Source: Nocardioides sp. (lineage in GTDB: Bacteria > Actinomycetota > Actinomycetes > Propionibacteriales > Nocardioidaceae). Taken from it: a stretch of DNA of 64,000 nucleotides. The notes under the pieces were generated by a model. It ran no database searches and was not told the DNA's origin. It was given only the letters and a program-made list of their open reading frames with translations. Location of the stretch: assembly GCA_020636915.1 (NCBI GenBank), contig JACJWV010000016.1, forward strand, positions 1 through 64,000, written 5' to 3'. Shown in pieces: positions 33,073 through 41,629 of this stretch. Within the stretch, counting starts at the first letter, position 1; each line of letters begins with the position of its first letter. A program made the translations under genes and the position numbers.

Positions 33073-34413
33073 TCAGCGCCAGTCGAAGTACTCGCGGTAG
33101 ATGCGCCCGGCGGGGACGCCGGCGGCCCGGAACCCGGTGTCGAGGGCGCGCAGCAGCGGCTCCGGTCCGCACATGAAGACGGTCGCGTCGCCCGGGTCGG
33201 CGCCGGACGACTCCAGCACGTAGTCGGCGCTGAGGCGCCGTCCGGCGCCCGACGGGACGAGGTCGAAGCCGACGTCGGGTCGGTCGGCGACCAGGTCGCG
33301 GATCTCCTCGGCGTACGGCGCGTCGTCGCGGACCGCGTGGAACACGTCGACCCGGCCGGCAGGCGGATGGGTGTCGAGCGACCGCAGCCAGCTCAGGAAC
33401 GGCGTGATGCCGACCCCGCCCGCGATCCACAGCTGGTGACCGGTGGCATGGGCGTGCGTGAAGCGGCCGTGCGGCCCGCTCAGGACGGCCGGCATCCCGA
33501 CCTTCACGGTCTTCTGCAGCGAGGTCGTGTAGTCGCCCAGCGCCTTCACGGTCACGCGGACGTGCGGCTCGTTCGGGCTGCTGGCCAGGGTGAACGGGTG
33601 CCGGTGCCAGCCGTCCTTGGCCTCCAGGTGGAGCATCGCGAACTGACCGGGCTCGTACTCGAACGGCCGACCGAGCGGGGTCAGAACGATCTCGGTCATC
33701 GCGTCCCCGACGTCGCGCACCTCGCTGACCTGGTAGTCGCGCAGCCCGTGCCCGCGGCGCGCGAGGAGCTCGCGGTAGAGGTAGAAGCCCACGCCCGTCA
33801 CGCTGACGGCCAGGTAGGTCCAACGCAGGATCACCGAGTCGCCGAACGGAGTCGCGTCGACCAGGCCGTGCAGGGCGGCGACCGCGAGGAAGAGACCCGT
33901 CAACCGGTGCACCTGCCGCCAGATCTCGTAGTCGCTGAGGAGCTTCGAGACCAGCCTCGCGGGCGCGGTCTCGTGGAGCGCGGCGATGAGCCGCCGGCCC
34001 GGACCCGGGACGACCGAGCGCCAGCGCGGGAGGATCGCCCAGACCGCGAGCGTCACCAGGCCGACGGTGCCGACGACTCCGGCGGGACCGGCCCAGGACG
34101 GTCCGCCGCCGCCGTGGGAGAGCAGGATGTGCGGCAGCAGGAGGACGAGCCCGGTGATGGCGACCCGGCGGTGCCAGATCGCGGCCTTGTCGATGCCGTC
34201 GAAGTAGGTGTCCACCCAGGGCAGCGTCGTGATGAGGACCATGCCCAGGGACATCAGGAGCACCGCGTCGGCGCCCGCGAGCTGTCCGAGGTAGGAGCCG
34301 GTCGCCTCTCCTGCCGGGCGGGCGACGAGCCAGAGCGCGGTGTAGGCCGCCGTGACGAGCACCAGCGCGGCTGGCCCGGTGCGCCCGACCCACCTGCGCG
34401 ACCTCAGCGACAT
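33073..34413 (-). CDS. Ferric-reductase-like transmembrane flavoprotein
   Basis: A 446-residue membrane oxidoreductase. The N-terminal 200 residues have about six helices with His pairs of the ferric reductase/NOX domain (for example AIWHRR, LLLPHILLSH, WRQVHRLTGLFLAVAALHG). The C-terminal half is an FNR module with the FAD motif RHPFTLASSP, the NAD(P)-binding GGVGITPFLSWLRSL, and MCGPEPLLRAL. It should move electrons from cytoplasmic NAD(P)H across the membrane to ferric iron, copper or oxygen. The physiological acceptor is unknown. It ends in YREYFDWR, typical for the family. Confidence 0.87.
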   Translation of the reverse strand: MSLRSRRWVGRTGPAALVLVTAAYTALWLVARPAGEATGSYLGQLAGADAVLLMSLGMVLITTLPWVDTYFDGIDKAAIWHRRVAITGLVLLLPHILLSHGGGGPSWAGPAGVVGTVGLVTLAVWAILPRWRSVVPGPGRRLIAALHETAPARLVSKLLSDYEIWRQVHRLTGLFLAVAALHGLVDATPFGDSVILRWTYLAVSVTGVGFYLYRELLARRGHGLRDYQVSEVRDVGDAMTEIVLTPLGRPFEYEPGQFAMLHLEAKDGWHRHPFTLASSPNEPHVRVTVKALGDYTTSLQKTVKVGMPAVLSGPHGRFTHAHATGHQLWIAGGVGITPFLSWLRSLDTHPPAGRVDVFHAVRDDAPYAEEIRDLVADRPDVGFDLVPSGAGRRLSADYVLESSGADPGDATVFMCGPEPLLRALDTGFRAAGVPAGRIYREYFDWR

Positions 34414-34422
34414 GTCCCGACC

Positions 34423-35358
34423 CTAGGAGGAACCACACCCGGCCCGCAGGAGGTCGGGCGATCGCCGTACGTCGTCGGGGATCATCAGCGTCACGTCGGC
34501 GGACCCGCCCGGGGCAGGAGCGACCCGGGCGCCGCTGCGCTCAGCCCCGAGCCCGGCGGCGACCACCAGACCGACGCCGAGGACGGCGACCGGGCCCGGG
34601 ACCTGCTGCAGGGCGACGAACCCGATCACCAGGGCGAACCCTGGCTCGAGGGCCATCAGGGTCCCGAAAGCACCTGCACTGAGCCGCCGCAGTGCGAGCA
34701 GCTCGAGGGTGAAGGGCACCAGCGGCAGCAGGACCGCGAGACCCAGCCCGGCGAGCAGCACCTCGGGGGTGAGCCGCCCGACCACGCCGGGGCCGGCAAC
34801 GGCGGTTGCGACGAGGGCGGCGACGGGGATGGAGATCGCGAGTCCGGCGATGCCCTCGACCGCGTCGCCGACCGCCTGCGTGAGCAGGACGTACGCCGCC
34901 CAGCAGCCGGCCGCGACCAGGGCGAACGCCACGCCGACCGGGTCGGCCGACCCCGCCCACGGCTGGGTCAGGCACAGCACCCCGACCGCCGCGACGAGCG
35001 CCCAGGCCCGCCCCACCCCGCGGGTGCGGACCACGGCCACCCCGAGCGGGCCGAGGAACTCCAGCGCGCTGGCGGTGCCGAGCGGCAGTCGGGTCACGGC
35101 GGCCATGAAGGTGAGCGTCATGCCGGCGGTGACCACGCCGAGGAGAGCGCCGGCGCGCAGCGACGCGCGCGTGAAGGCCGAGGGGCGCGGTCGGACCAGG
35201 ACCAGGAGCAGCAGCGCCGCCCACGACAGCCGCAGCCAGGCCGCACCCTCGGCGCCCACCCGGTCGATCATGCCGACCGAGGCGGCCAGCCCGAGCTGGA
35301 CGCAGAGCATGGACGCGACCGCCATGGAGGCGCCGGCGCGAGACGTGGGAGCGAGCAT
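34423..35358 (-). CDS. EamA/RhtA-like DMT-superfamily exporter
   Basis: A 311-residue protein with ten hydrophobic segments forming two EamA repeats, resembling RhtA-type threonine/homoserine exporters (SWAALLLLVLVRPRP; LPLGTASALEFLGPLGVAV). The ATG at 35358 is used; an in-frame ATG at 35421 would extend into the divergent promoter. It is transcribed divergently from a LysR regulator 83 bp away, the usual arrangement of an exporter with its regulator. The likely substrate is an amino acid or related metabolite. Confidence 0.83.
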   Translation of the reverse strand: MLAPTSRAGASMAVASMLCVQLGLAASVGMIDRVGAEGAAWLRLSWAALLLLVLVRPRPSAFTRASLRAGALLGVVTAGMTLTFMAAVTRLPLGTASALEFLGPLGVAVVRTRGVGRAWALVAAVGVLCLTQPWAGSADPVGVAFALVAAGCWAAYVLLTQAVGDAVEGIAGLAISIPVAALVATAVAGPGVVGRLTPEVLLAGLGLAVLLPLVPFTLELLALRRLSAGAFGTLMALEPGFALVIGFVALQQVPGPVAVLGVGLVVAAGLGAERSGARVAPAPGGSADVTLMIPDDVRRSPDLLRAGCGSS

Positions 35359-35441
35359 GCGTCCAGTGGACCGCAACTCGTCTGTTCGCGTCCACGTGAG
35401 AATGATGGACATATCGTTCACCAGATCGACACAATTGACCC

Positions 35442-36302
35442 ATGGACGTACGCCGCCTGCGCCTGCTCCTCGAGCTCTCCCGACTGGGGTCGATGCACGA
35501 GGTCGCCGCCGAGCTCGGCACCACCACGTCGAGCGTCTCCCAGGGGATCGCCGCGCTCGCCCGCGACGTCGGCACCGACCTGGTCGAGAGGGACGGGCGG
35601 CGCGTGCGCCTCACCCCGGCGGGGCGCCGCCTGGCCGACCACGCCGTCACCATCCTCGCGGACGTCGAGGCCGCGCGCCGTGACCTGGACCCGACAGCGG
35701 AGCCGGTGGGGGTGCTGCGTGTCGCCGGCTTCGCCACCGCGATCCGCCGCTCGCTGCTGCCGGCGATCGACCAGCTGGCTCGGACCCACCCGGGCATCGA
35801 GGTGCGCGTGCACGAGCACGAGCCGCTCGAGATCCTCGACCTCCTGGCTCGCGACGACGTGGACCTCGCCCTGACCTACGACTACGACCTGGCGCCGGCC
35901 GCGTGGCCGGGCGACCTCGACGTCACGCTGCTCTGGGAGGCCGAGTGGGGCCTCGGCGTACCGGCGGGTGTCCCGGGCACCTCGATCGGCGACTTCGCGG
36001 ACCGCGACTGGATCGTGAACTCCCGTCACACCGCCGACGAGGAGGTCCTGCGCACGTTGGCGTCGATGGCGGGGTTCACCCCGCGAGTGGTGCATCACAT
36101 CGACTCCCTGGAGTTGGTCGACGACCTCGTCACCGCCGGCCAGGGCGTCGCCCTGCTCCCCCGGGCACGCATCCCGACCGACGGCGTCGAGGTGCGACCG
36201 CTCGCGGACCCCCGCGTCCACCTGCGCGCGTACGCCGCGACGCGCCGCGGCCGCGATCGCTGGCCGCCCCTGCGCGCCACGTTGGAGCGCCTCACCCGGT
36301 GA
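35442..36302 (+). CDS. LysR-family transcriptional regulator
   Basis: A 286-residue LysR protein: N-terminal winged helix (RRLRLLLELSRLGSMHEVAA, then ELGTTTSSVSQGIAALARDVG) and a C-terminal periplasmic-binding-type effector domain. It is divergent from the EamA exporter and probably activates it in response to the exported compound or its precursor. The intergenic AT-rich segment around 35385-35440 is the likely operator region. The gene is intact, in contrast to the decayed LysR gene at 37.4 kb. Confidence 0.88.
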   Translation: MDVRRLRLLLELSRLGSMHEVAAELGTTTSSVSQGIAALARDVGTDLVERDGRRVRLTPAGRRLADHAVTILADVEAARRDLDPTAEPVGVLRVAGFATAIRRSLLPAIDQLARTHPGIEVRVHEHEPLEILDLLARDDVDLALTYDYDLAPAAWPGDLDVTLLWEAEWGLGVPAGVPGTSIGDFADRDWIVNSRHTADEEVLRTLASMAGFTPRVVHHIDSLELVDDLVTAGQGVALLPRARIPTDGVEVRPLADPRVHLRAYAATRRGRDRWPPLRATLERLTR

Positions 36303-36307
36303 TCGGA

Positions 36308-36328
36308 ATATACCCCCCTGGGGTATAT
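36308..36328. promoter_or_regulatory. CsoR/DUF156-type operator
   Basis: ATATACCCC-CCT-GGGGTATAT is a perfect 9-3-9 palindrome and matches the TACCCC-N-GGGGTA class of operators bound by CsoR-family repressors (copper-sensing CsoR or persulfide-sensing CstR). It lies 49 bp before the DUF4396 start and just after the LysR stop. No CsoR gene lies in the window, so the repressor would be encoded elsewhere. Confidence 0.75.
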
Positions 36329-36376
36329 GTTCGTCAGGTGACCGACACGACGGACCGGTACCCGTGGAGGACGGAC

Positions 36377-37069
36377 ATGACACCGACGGAGCAGCACCAG
36401 CACGACGAGCACCAGCACGACGAGCACCAGAGCCACACCGGCCACGCCATGGGCGGCATCAACGCGATGGCGCTGTCGGCGACGTTGCACTGCCTCACCG
36501 GCTGCGCGGTCGGCGAGATCGCCGGCCTGATGATCGGGACCGCGGTCGGACTCGCCAACGGCTGGACGATCGCGCTCTCCATCGCGCTGGCGTTCTTCTT
36601 CGGATTCACGCTGTCGTCGCTGCCGCTGCTGCGCGCCGGCCTGACCCTCGGCGCGACGCTCAGCGTCGTCGTCGCAGCCGACACCTTGTCGATCGCCACG
36701 ATGGAGGTGGTCGACAACGCGGTGATGGCGGTGATCCCGGGCGCGATGGACGCCGGCCTGGTCAACGTCGTCTTCTGGGTCGGCATGATGATCTCGCTCG
36801 CTGCGGCCTTCGCCGCCGCCTACCCGGTCAACCGCCACCTGCTGCAACGCGGGAAGGGCCACGCCCTCACCCACGAGTACCACGGCAGTTCCCCCGCGAC
36901 GACCGGCTGGCGTCGCTTCGTCCCCGACCTCGCCACCTCGACGCTCGCGGTCGCACTGATCGCGTTCATGCTCGGTGGGCTGGTGGTGTCCGTCGCCGAC
37001 GCGCAGTCGGCCGACGGACCGGACGCGAGCACCACCGGCCACCAGAATGCACCTGAGATCCACGACTGA
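36377..37069 (+). CDS. His-rich DUF4396 membrane protein
   Basis: A 230-residue membrane protein that I place in the DUF4396 family. The N-terminal 26 residues are very His-rich (QHQHDEHQHDEHQSHTGHAM), followed by five or six hydrophobic helices with LHCLTGCAVGEIAGLMIG in the first and a conserved DNAVMAVIPGAMDAG-type stretch. The ATG at 36377 has GGAGG 6 nt upstream and is preferred to a GTG at 36338. The CsoR-type operator and the His-rich metal-binding tail together indicate a role in copper, or possibly sulfane-sulfur, stress. Biochemical activity is unknown. Confidence 0.82.
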   Translation: MTPTEQHQHDEHQHDEHQSHTGHAMGGINAMALSATLHCLTGCAVGEIAGLMIGTAVGLANGWTIALSIALAFFFGFTLSSLPLLRAGLTLGATLSVVVAADTLSIATMEVVDNAVMAVIPGAMDAGLVNVVFWVGMMISLAAAFAAAYPVNRHLLQRGKGHALTHEYHGSSPATTGWRRFVPDLATSTLAVALIAFMLGGLVVSVADAQSADGPDASTTGHQNAPEIHD

Positions 37070-37372
37070 CGTCCCCCCAACGAGATCGACCAACGCAAAT
37101 CTGTGAGACACGACGACGCCCACGGTTCGGACACTCCGAGCCGCCGGCCGACCAGGGCGCCACCACCCTCGCCCGGCATTCGGACCCGGCCGCGATATCC
37201 GAGCTCGCGTCGTATGGGCAGACAGGAGGCACGGAGCAGCGTCCTCGACGGGATGCAGGGTCGCACGAGGACCGCCGACCAGCTCGCGCTCGACAACGTC
37301 GGCCGTCATCCGGACGAGGAGTGCAGAAGAACTGGACTCATTCACGAGCACCCCCGACGCTGCTCGACCCCC

Positions 37373-37909
37373 GTGGAGGTCGAGGTCGCAGTCGACGAGG
37401 TCCGCAGCTACGTCGGCCAGGCCACCGGACGGGTGAGGTTGGGCCCGTGGCAGTCGATGGAGGTTCGGCTCCCCGACTGTTGACAGCCTTCAGGAGCGCC
37501 TACCCGTCCGTGGACGTCGCAATCAACGAGATCGTCTCCGACGGCATGCTCGAGACGGTAGGCACCGGAACCCCCGACCTGGCGATGGCCGTCCAACGGG
37601 TCCACGTCAACATGTCGGGGCTCGACTGTGAAGCACTCATCACCGGGCCCTACGACCTCGCGGTCGCGAGCACCCACAGCCTGGCTCAACGCAGGCACGT
37701 TCGCCTCAGCGAGCTAGCCGAGGAACCCTTCGTCCTGCACCGACCAGGCTCCGCTGTCCGCGACCAGATCCTCCAAGCCTGCGCCGAGGCCGGGTTCGCG
37801 CCCCGCATCGCGCTCGAGACCCGCGAGATGAGCGCAGCGAGAACTTCCGTCGCCGCCGGCCCGCAGCTTCCTGGACTTCACCGTCGCCAACAAACACCTG
37901 CTGGCCTGA
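37373..37909 (+). pseudogene. Decayed LysR-family regulator
   Basis: Pieces of a LysR effector domain occur in two frames. VEVEVAVDEVRSYVGQATGR and RLGPWQS are in one frame up to a stop at 37483. LLTAFRSAYPSVDVAINEIV through ETREMSAARTSVAAG are in the next frame from about 37466. The tail ARSFLDFTVANKHLLA back in the first frame stops at 37909. There is thus a frameshift near 37465 and an internal deletion near 37860, and the helix-turn-helix is missing. Roughly 300 bp before it (37070-37370) hold nothing recognisable. The remnant marks the left side of the accessory region. Confidence 0.75.
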
Positions 37910-37987
37910 CCTACGACAGCGCGTCCACCGGAACCCGCGCCGTCCTTGCCGCTTGTCCGACGCGCACGAGTCCTCCACGCTGGCCAC

Positions 37988-38971
37988 ATGACCACGGCGC
38001 CCGACCCTTCTGTCGTCAGCTCGCCGCCCGCGGCGGTGGGTGGCTCTCGCGTGCAGTGGCACCAGGTCCCAGCCGTCGTTCGCACCGGCATCGAGGACCA
38101 GCTCGGGTCAACCGTGGTCTCGGCGCAGAGCCAGCCGGGTGGGTTCTCGCCAGGCAGCGCTGACCGCGTGGTGCTCGCCGACGGCCGACGCGCCTTCGTC
38201 AAGGCTGTGGGCATGGAGGTGAACCCGGACTCACCACCGATCCACCGCCGCGAGCTCGCGGTGACCGGAGCCCTGCCCGATGCGGGCTTCTCCCCACGGC
38301 TGCTCTGCGGGTACGACGACGGCGACTGGGTTGCGCTCGCCTTCGCCGATGTCGATGGTCACTCTCCGCGGATGCCGTGGAGGGTCGAGGACCTGACCCG
38401 CTGCCTCGTCGCGCTCGGCGAGATGGCCGTGCGGCTCTCGCCATCACCGCTGCCTGACCTGCCGCGCCTCGTCGAGGCAGTCGCCGGTGACTTCACTCGT
38501 TGGGACACTCTCGCCGCCGACGTGCCGAACGACCTCGACCGATGGGCGACCGAGCGGCTGCCCGAACTGGCCGCCCTCGGCCGCGACAGCCTCGAGGCGA
38601 TAGACGGTGTTGCGCTGGTGCACAGTGACGTCCGCGCCGACAACCTGCTGCTCGCCGACGACAGGGTCGTCGTGGTGGACTGGCCATGGGCCTCGCTCGG
38701 GGCGCCATGGGTCGACAGCCTCACCCTGGTGCTCAACGCGGCCGTCTTCGGCGAGCACGACCCCGAAGCACTGCTGAACCGCACCCCCGTGCTCGCTGCC
38801 GCTGATCCGGACGCGGTGACGGCGACCGTGGCCGGTCTGGCCGGCTACTTCTCCTGGCAGGGCCGTCAGCCCGCTCGGCCGGAGATGCCGACCATCCGAC
38901 GGTTCCAGCTCGCCCAGGCCGACGCCTGCCTTCGGTGGCTGCGGGTCCGGCTCGACGGCGTTCCCTGGTAG
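37988..38971 (+). CDS. Aminoglycoside phosphotransferase (APH) family protein
   Basis: A 327-residue protein-kinase-like phosphotransferase. The catalytic loop is VHSDVRADNLLL and the metal-binding Asp lies in VVDWPWASLGAPWVDS. The N-terminal lobe contains the nucleotide-binding Lys in AFVKAVG. Family members phosphorylate aminoglycosides, macrolides, homoserine or other small alcohols; the acceptor here is unknown and resistance should not be assumed. The ATG at 37988 is the first good Met; no clear ribosome-binding site is seen. Confidence 0.8.
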   Translation: MTTAPDPSVVSSPPAAVGGSRVQWHQVPAVVRTGIEDQLGSTVVSAQSQPGGFSPGSADRVVLADGRRAFVKAVGMEVNPDSPPIHRRELAVTGALPDAGFSPRLLCGYDDGDWVALAFADVDGHSPRMPWRVEDLTRCLVALGEMAVRLSPSPLPDLPRLVEAVAGDFTRWDTLAADVPNDLDRWATERLPELAALGRDSLEAIDGVALVHSDVRADNLLLADDRVVVVDWPWASLGAPWVDSLTLVLNAAVFGEHDPEALLNRTPVLAAADPDAVTATVAGLAGYFSWQGRQPARPEMPTIRRFQLAQADACLRWLRVRLDGVPW

Positions 38972-38996
38972 CCCACAGGTCGGACCTCCGACCGCT

Positions 38997-39350
38997 TCAG
39001 GAACGACTCCGCTCGCGCCCTGTGTCGAACTCGATCTTCGACCGCATGGCTTCCTCGACGGTGAACCCGTGGTGCTCCGCGACCACCGTCGCTGCGAAGA
39101 CGACGTCGGCCAGCTCGTGCATGACCTTGGCCGGGTCGGGAGTGGCGCGGTCGCACTCTGCGGCGAGCTCATGGGCTTCCTCGACGACCTTGCGGACGCT
39201 CGCCCCGGCCGGCATGGCGAGCCCCCGCGCGGCTAGGTACTCGCGGAGGAGTGAATGAGGCGAGCAGGCTGCGATCGCGCTTGTCGGGTCAGGGGAGCCG
39301 GCTGTGGACGGTGCCCCTTCGCCGGCGACGCGGTCGCATGCACTCACCAC
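38997..39350 (-). CDS. MazG-like nucleotide pyrophosphohydrolase
   Basis: A protein of up to 117 residues whose C-terminal 70 residues carry the all-alpha MazG-like pattern: KVVEEAHELAAE (EExxE-type metal ligands), then KVMHELADVVFAATVVAEHHG (ExxD). Such enzymes hydrolyse non-canonical or excess NTPs. The GTG at 39350 overlaps the DUF4865 stop, but the first 35 residues lack family features and the true start may be further in. It ends a three-gene minus-strand set with DUF4865 and VOC genes. Confidence 0.65.
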   Translation of the reverse strand: MVSACDRVAGEGAPSTAGSPDPTSAIAACSPHSLLREYLAARGLAMPAGASVRKVVEEAHELAAECDRATPDPAKVMHELADVVFAATVVAEHHGFTVEEAMRSKIEFDTGRERSRS

Positions 39351-39931
39351 GCCCTGCCCTCCGGGAGGCTCCCCCGCTTCGGCTGCGAGAGATGCAGGAC
39401 GTCGTACCGGTCGCCCGGCTCCTCGTGCGGCGGTTCGCCGTTCCAGAGGGCGAAGTGCACCTGCTGCCAGGTGAACGGGTCGATCCCGACAGCGACGGCG
39501 TTGAGGTCAGGGTGGTCGGCGAGGGCAATCGCCTGGTCGAGCAGCCGGCTCACAACCCCATCGAGTGCCTCCCCTGGATCGACGGCAGCGACGTCACGCG
39601 TGGCGGCGATCGGCAGCCGGGAGGGTACGGGGCCGTTGAAGACGCCGACGGTTTGCCAGGTCCGCACGATCGGACGTCCGAAGTCGGCGCGGATTCCCTC
39701 GAGGGGCGAGCCGAAGAGGAACTGGTTCATGCCGCCCGGTCCAACCCACGAGTAGAACGGGGCGTACTGGTTGACCGGTGAACCGTGACTGCCTCGTTCT
39801 CGAACGAGGTACGCCTTCAGACCCAGGTCCGGGAACTCGTCCGTCTTCGATCCGCGGGTGGCGACCCGGTGGCGAATGATGCCCATGTCGTAGTCGGCGG
39901 GCAGGGTGATCTCGTACTGCATGAGCTGCAT
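39344..39931 (-). CDS. DUF4865 family protein
   Basis: A 195-residue protein with the family-typical start MQLMQYEITLPADYDMGIIR, followed by KAYLVRERGSHGSPVNQYAP and FYSWVGPGGMNQFLFG. The family has no known function; its size and fold pattern suggest a ferredoxin-like or dimeric alpha-beta-barrel protein. It overlaps the MazG-like gene by 7 bp and lies 91 bp after the VOC gene, so the three are probably expressed together. Confidence 0.78.
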   Translation of the reverse strand: MQLMQYEITLPADYDMGIIRHRVATRGSKTDEFPDLGLKAYLVRERGSHGSPVNQYAPFYSWVGPGGMNQFLFGSPLEGIRADFGRPIVRTWQTVGVFNGPVPSRLPIAATRDVAAVDPGEALDGVVSRLLDQAIALADHPDLNAVAVGIDPFTWQQVHFALWNGEPPHEEPGDRYDVLHLSQPKRGSLPEGRAW

Positions 39932-40022
39932 GACCGCTCCTCGTGGTTGATGGTGACGGCCTTGCTGCGGTCTTGCTGCGAAGGCGCTGGCTGGGCAGGG
40001 GTGTCCGAGTGGAAGTGCCTGG

Positions 40023-40409
40023 TCAGGGGGACGTGGGCTTGCGGTCCCAGGGGGTCACCGCGCAGAAGAGGTTGCCCTCGGGGTCGGCGTAGACCCTCCA
40101 GCGGCCGGCCGGATCGGCCCACCGCGGCTCGGCACCGAGCGCAGCCAGGCGCTCCAGGTCCTGGGGCCCGTCGAGAGCAACGTCGAGGTGGACCCGTCCG
40201 CCCGGCGGCGCCAGCTCGTCGGCCGGGCTCACCCACACGTGGAGGGAGTCGCGGCGCCCGAGCAGGACCGCCTCGCTCGCGCCGAGCGTGCCCTCCTCGA
40301 TCGCGGCTGCGTCGGAGGGGTCGATGGGAAGGTCGAGCAGGTCGGACCAGAAGCGCGCGAGCTCGGCGGGTCGTTGGCCGTGGATGGTGATCGCCTCGAG
40401 GTGTGGCAC
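40023..40409 (-). CDS. VOC-family (glyoxalase-like) protein
   Basis: A 128-residue vicinal-oxygen-chelate protein beginning VPHLEAITIHGQRPAELARF, with a second half-module ending in WRVYADPEGNLFCAVTPW. Metal ligands of a true glyoxalase are not all evident, so it may be a binding protein or a small dioxygenase relative. The GTG at 40409 is preceded by GAGAG and starts exactly at the family motif; the open frame upstream to 40541 lacks features. It lies 141 bp beyond the CofC-like gene. Confidence 0.72.
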   Translation of the reverse strand: MPHLEAITIHGQRPAELARFWSDLLDLPIDPSDAAAIEEGTLGASEAVLLGRRDSLHVWVSPADELAPPGGRVHLDVALDGPQDLERLAALGAEPRWADPAGRWRVYADPEGNLFCAVTPWDRKPTSP

Positions 40410-40550
40410 AGGGAACTCTCTTCTCGAAGTGTGGGTGTGCGTGGGATAGAAGGTGAACGGCGCCTCTGGGTGTTCCCGCCTGTCAGCACACACGAGCGCC
40501 AGGTCGCCGACCTCGATCGTCGCCACCGTCTCGCCGTCCATTCGTCGCGG

Positions 40551-41252
40551 TCAGGTCGGGACGGCAGCGTGCCGGGGCCCGACGCGGTGGTGGCCGCGCG
40601 GGGCGGTGTGTTCGGGAGCGAGGTACAGGTCGCGGGCAACCGCCAGGGTGGCCGGCCCGACTCCCAGGCGCATCGCCTCGCGGAGGTCGGCCAGGGTGTG
40701 GACGTCGCGCGCGAGCGTCGGGAACCCGCTGGACGGCAGCACACGTGTGCCGTGGGCGTGGAACCCCTGGACGGCGTTGCGGTCGAAGCTGTAGTGCAGC
40801 GCGGTCCCGGCGCCGGCTGTCATGACTGTGATGCCGCGGCCGTGCGGGTCGGGAAGGACGCAGCGGGGGCTCGTGGCTGCGTGGTCCAGGAGCCGGTCGA
40901 GTGTGCCCCGGTCGCCGGCCGGGAGGTTGCCTGCGACGACGATTCGGCCGCTGCGGCGGATCCAGCCGCGGAGCTGCTGCTCCGCGTCGGCCACAGCCTG
41001 GTCCACGCCTCGGTACCGGGCCACCAGGTGCATCACTCGGGGAAGGCCACGTATCTCCTCCAGGTCCGCGGGGTGCTCCCACACGACAGCGACCGCGCAT
41101 ATCCGCTCGACCCGGCTCAGGGCAGTGACGGTGTCCTCGAGCATCGCGACCCCGAGCCGGCGTCCTGCCTGCACCGTGAGCCCGAGGCCCGGCGTGGCGT
41201 GATCCAGGTCCGACTGGGGCACGAGTGCCAGCCACGGGCGCCGACGGTTCAC
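40551..41252 (-). CDS. Divergent CofC-like nucleotidyltransferase
   Basis: A 233-residue protein resembling 2-phospho-L-lactate guanylyltransferase (CofC/FbiD, coenzyme F420 synthesis). Matching parts are the start PWLALVPQSDLDHATPGL, the helix RLGVAMLEDTVTALSRV, and the C-terminal ARDVHTLADLREAMRLGVGP, which corresponds to the family's DVDTPxDL region. The usual N-terminal Lys/Arg substrate motif (K-x-AKSRL) is replaced, so normal guanylyltransferase activity is doubtful. It overlaps the YciI gene by 4 nt (GTGA) and sits last in the racemase-transporter operon, an unusual place for a cofactor gene. A specialised role in the catabolic pathway is possible. Confidence 0.55.
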   Translation of the reverse strand: MNRRRPWLALVPQSDLDHATPGLGLTVQAGRRLGVAMLEDTVTALSRVERICAVAVVWEHPADLEEIRGLPRVMHLVARYRGVDQAVADAEQQLRGWIRRSGRIVVAGNLPAGDRGTLDRLLDHAATSPRCVLPDPHGRGITVMTAGAGTALHYSFDRNAVQGFHAHGTRVLPSSGFPTLARDVHTLADLREAMRLGVGPATLAVARDLYLAPEHTAPRGHHRVGPRHAAVPT

Positions 41253-41629
41253 GCGCCACCTCGTAGCGCAGCGGCCAGCGGTCCCCGGGTGGGGGCGAAC
41301 TCCACGACCTCGTAGGAGGCGACACCGGCGCAGGCGAACGGGTCGGTGCCGAGGACTGCGAGCACCGCCTCGCGCGACTCGGCTCGAGCGAGGATGAGAC
41401 CTCCCGTGCGGGGCACTTGCGGGCCGGAGGCCAGGAACCGCCCCTCGGCGTACTGCCGGTCCAGCCAGGACCGGTGTGCGTCGAGAAGGTCGTCGACCTG
41501 TGTCAGAGGTGAGGTGTAGGTCAGCACCACCACGAAGACGCCTGGGGAGACGTGCTCATCGGTGGGCCGGCGGCTGAATTCGGTGCCCTGCGGGTGCGGA
41601 TCTGACGAGTTGGGCAGGTTCTGGTTCAT
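41249..41629 (-). CDS. YciI-family protein
   Basis: A 126-residue protein with a YCII ferredoxin-like domain: VVLTYTSPLTQVDDLLDAHR, YAEGRFLASGPQVPRTGG, then the catalytic-type Asp in GTDPFACAGVASYEVVEF. Family members include muconolactone-isomerase-like and dehydrochlorinase enzymes. An N-terminal tail of about 28 residues is not conserved. The ATG overlaps the racemase stop (ATGA) and the stop overlaps the CofC-like start (GTGA). In this setting a lactone isomerase or similar small enzyme fits, as inference. Confidence 0.78.
   Translation of the reverse strand: MNQNLPNSSDPHPQGTEFSRRPTDEHVSPGVFVVVLTYTSPLTQVDDLLDAHRSWLDRQYAEGRFLASGPQVPRTGGLILARAESREAVLAVLGTDPFACAGVASYEVVEFAPTRGPLAAALRGGA

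Noticed and set aside
37988..38971. Aminoglycoside resistance gene
   Set aside because: The protein has the APH fold, but this family is broad and no resistance-specific residues could be assigned.
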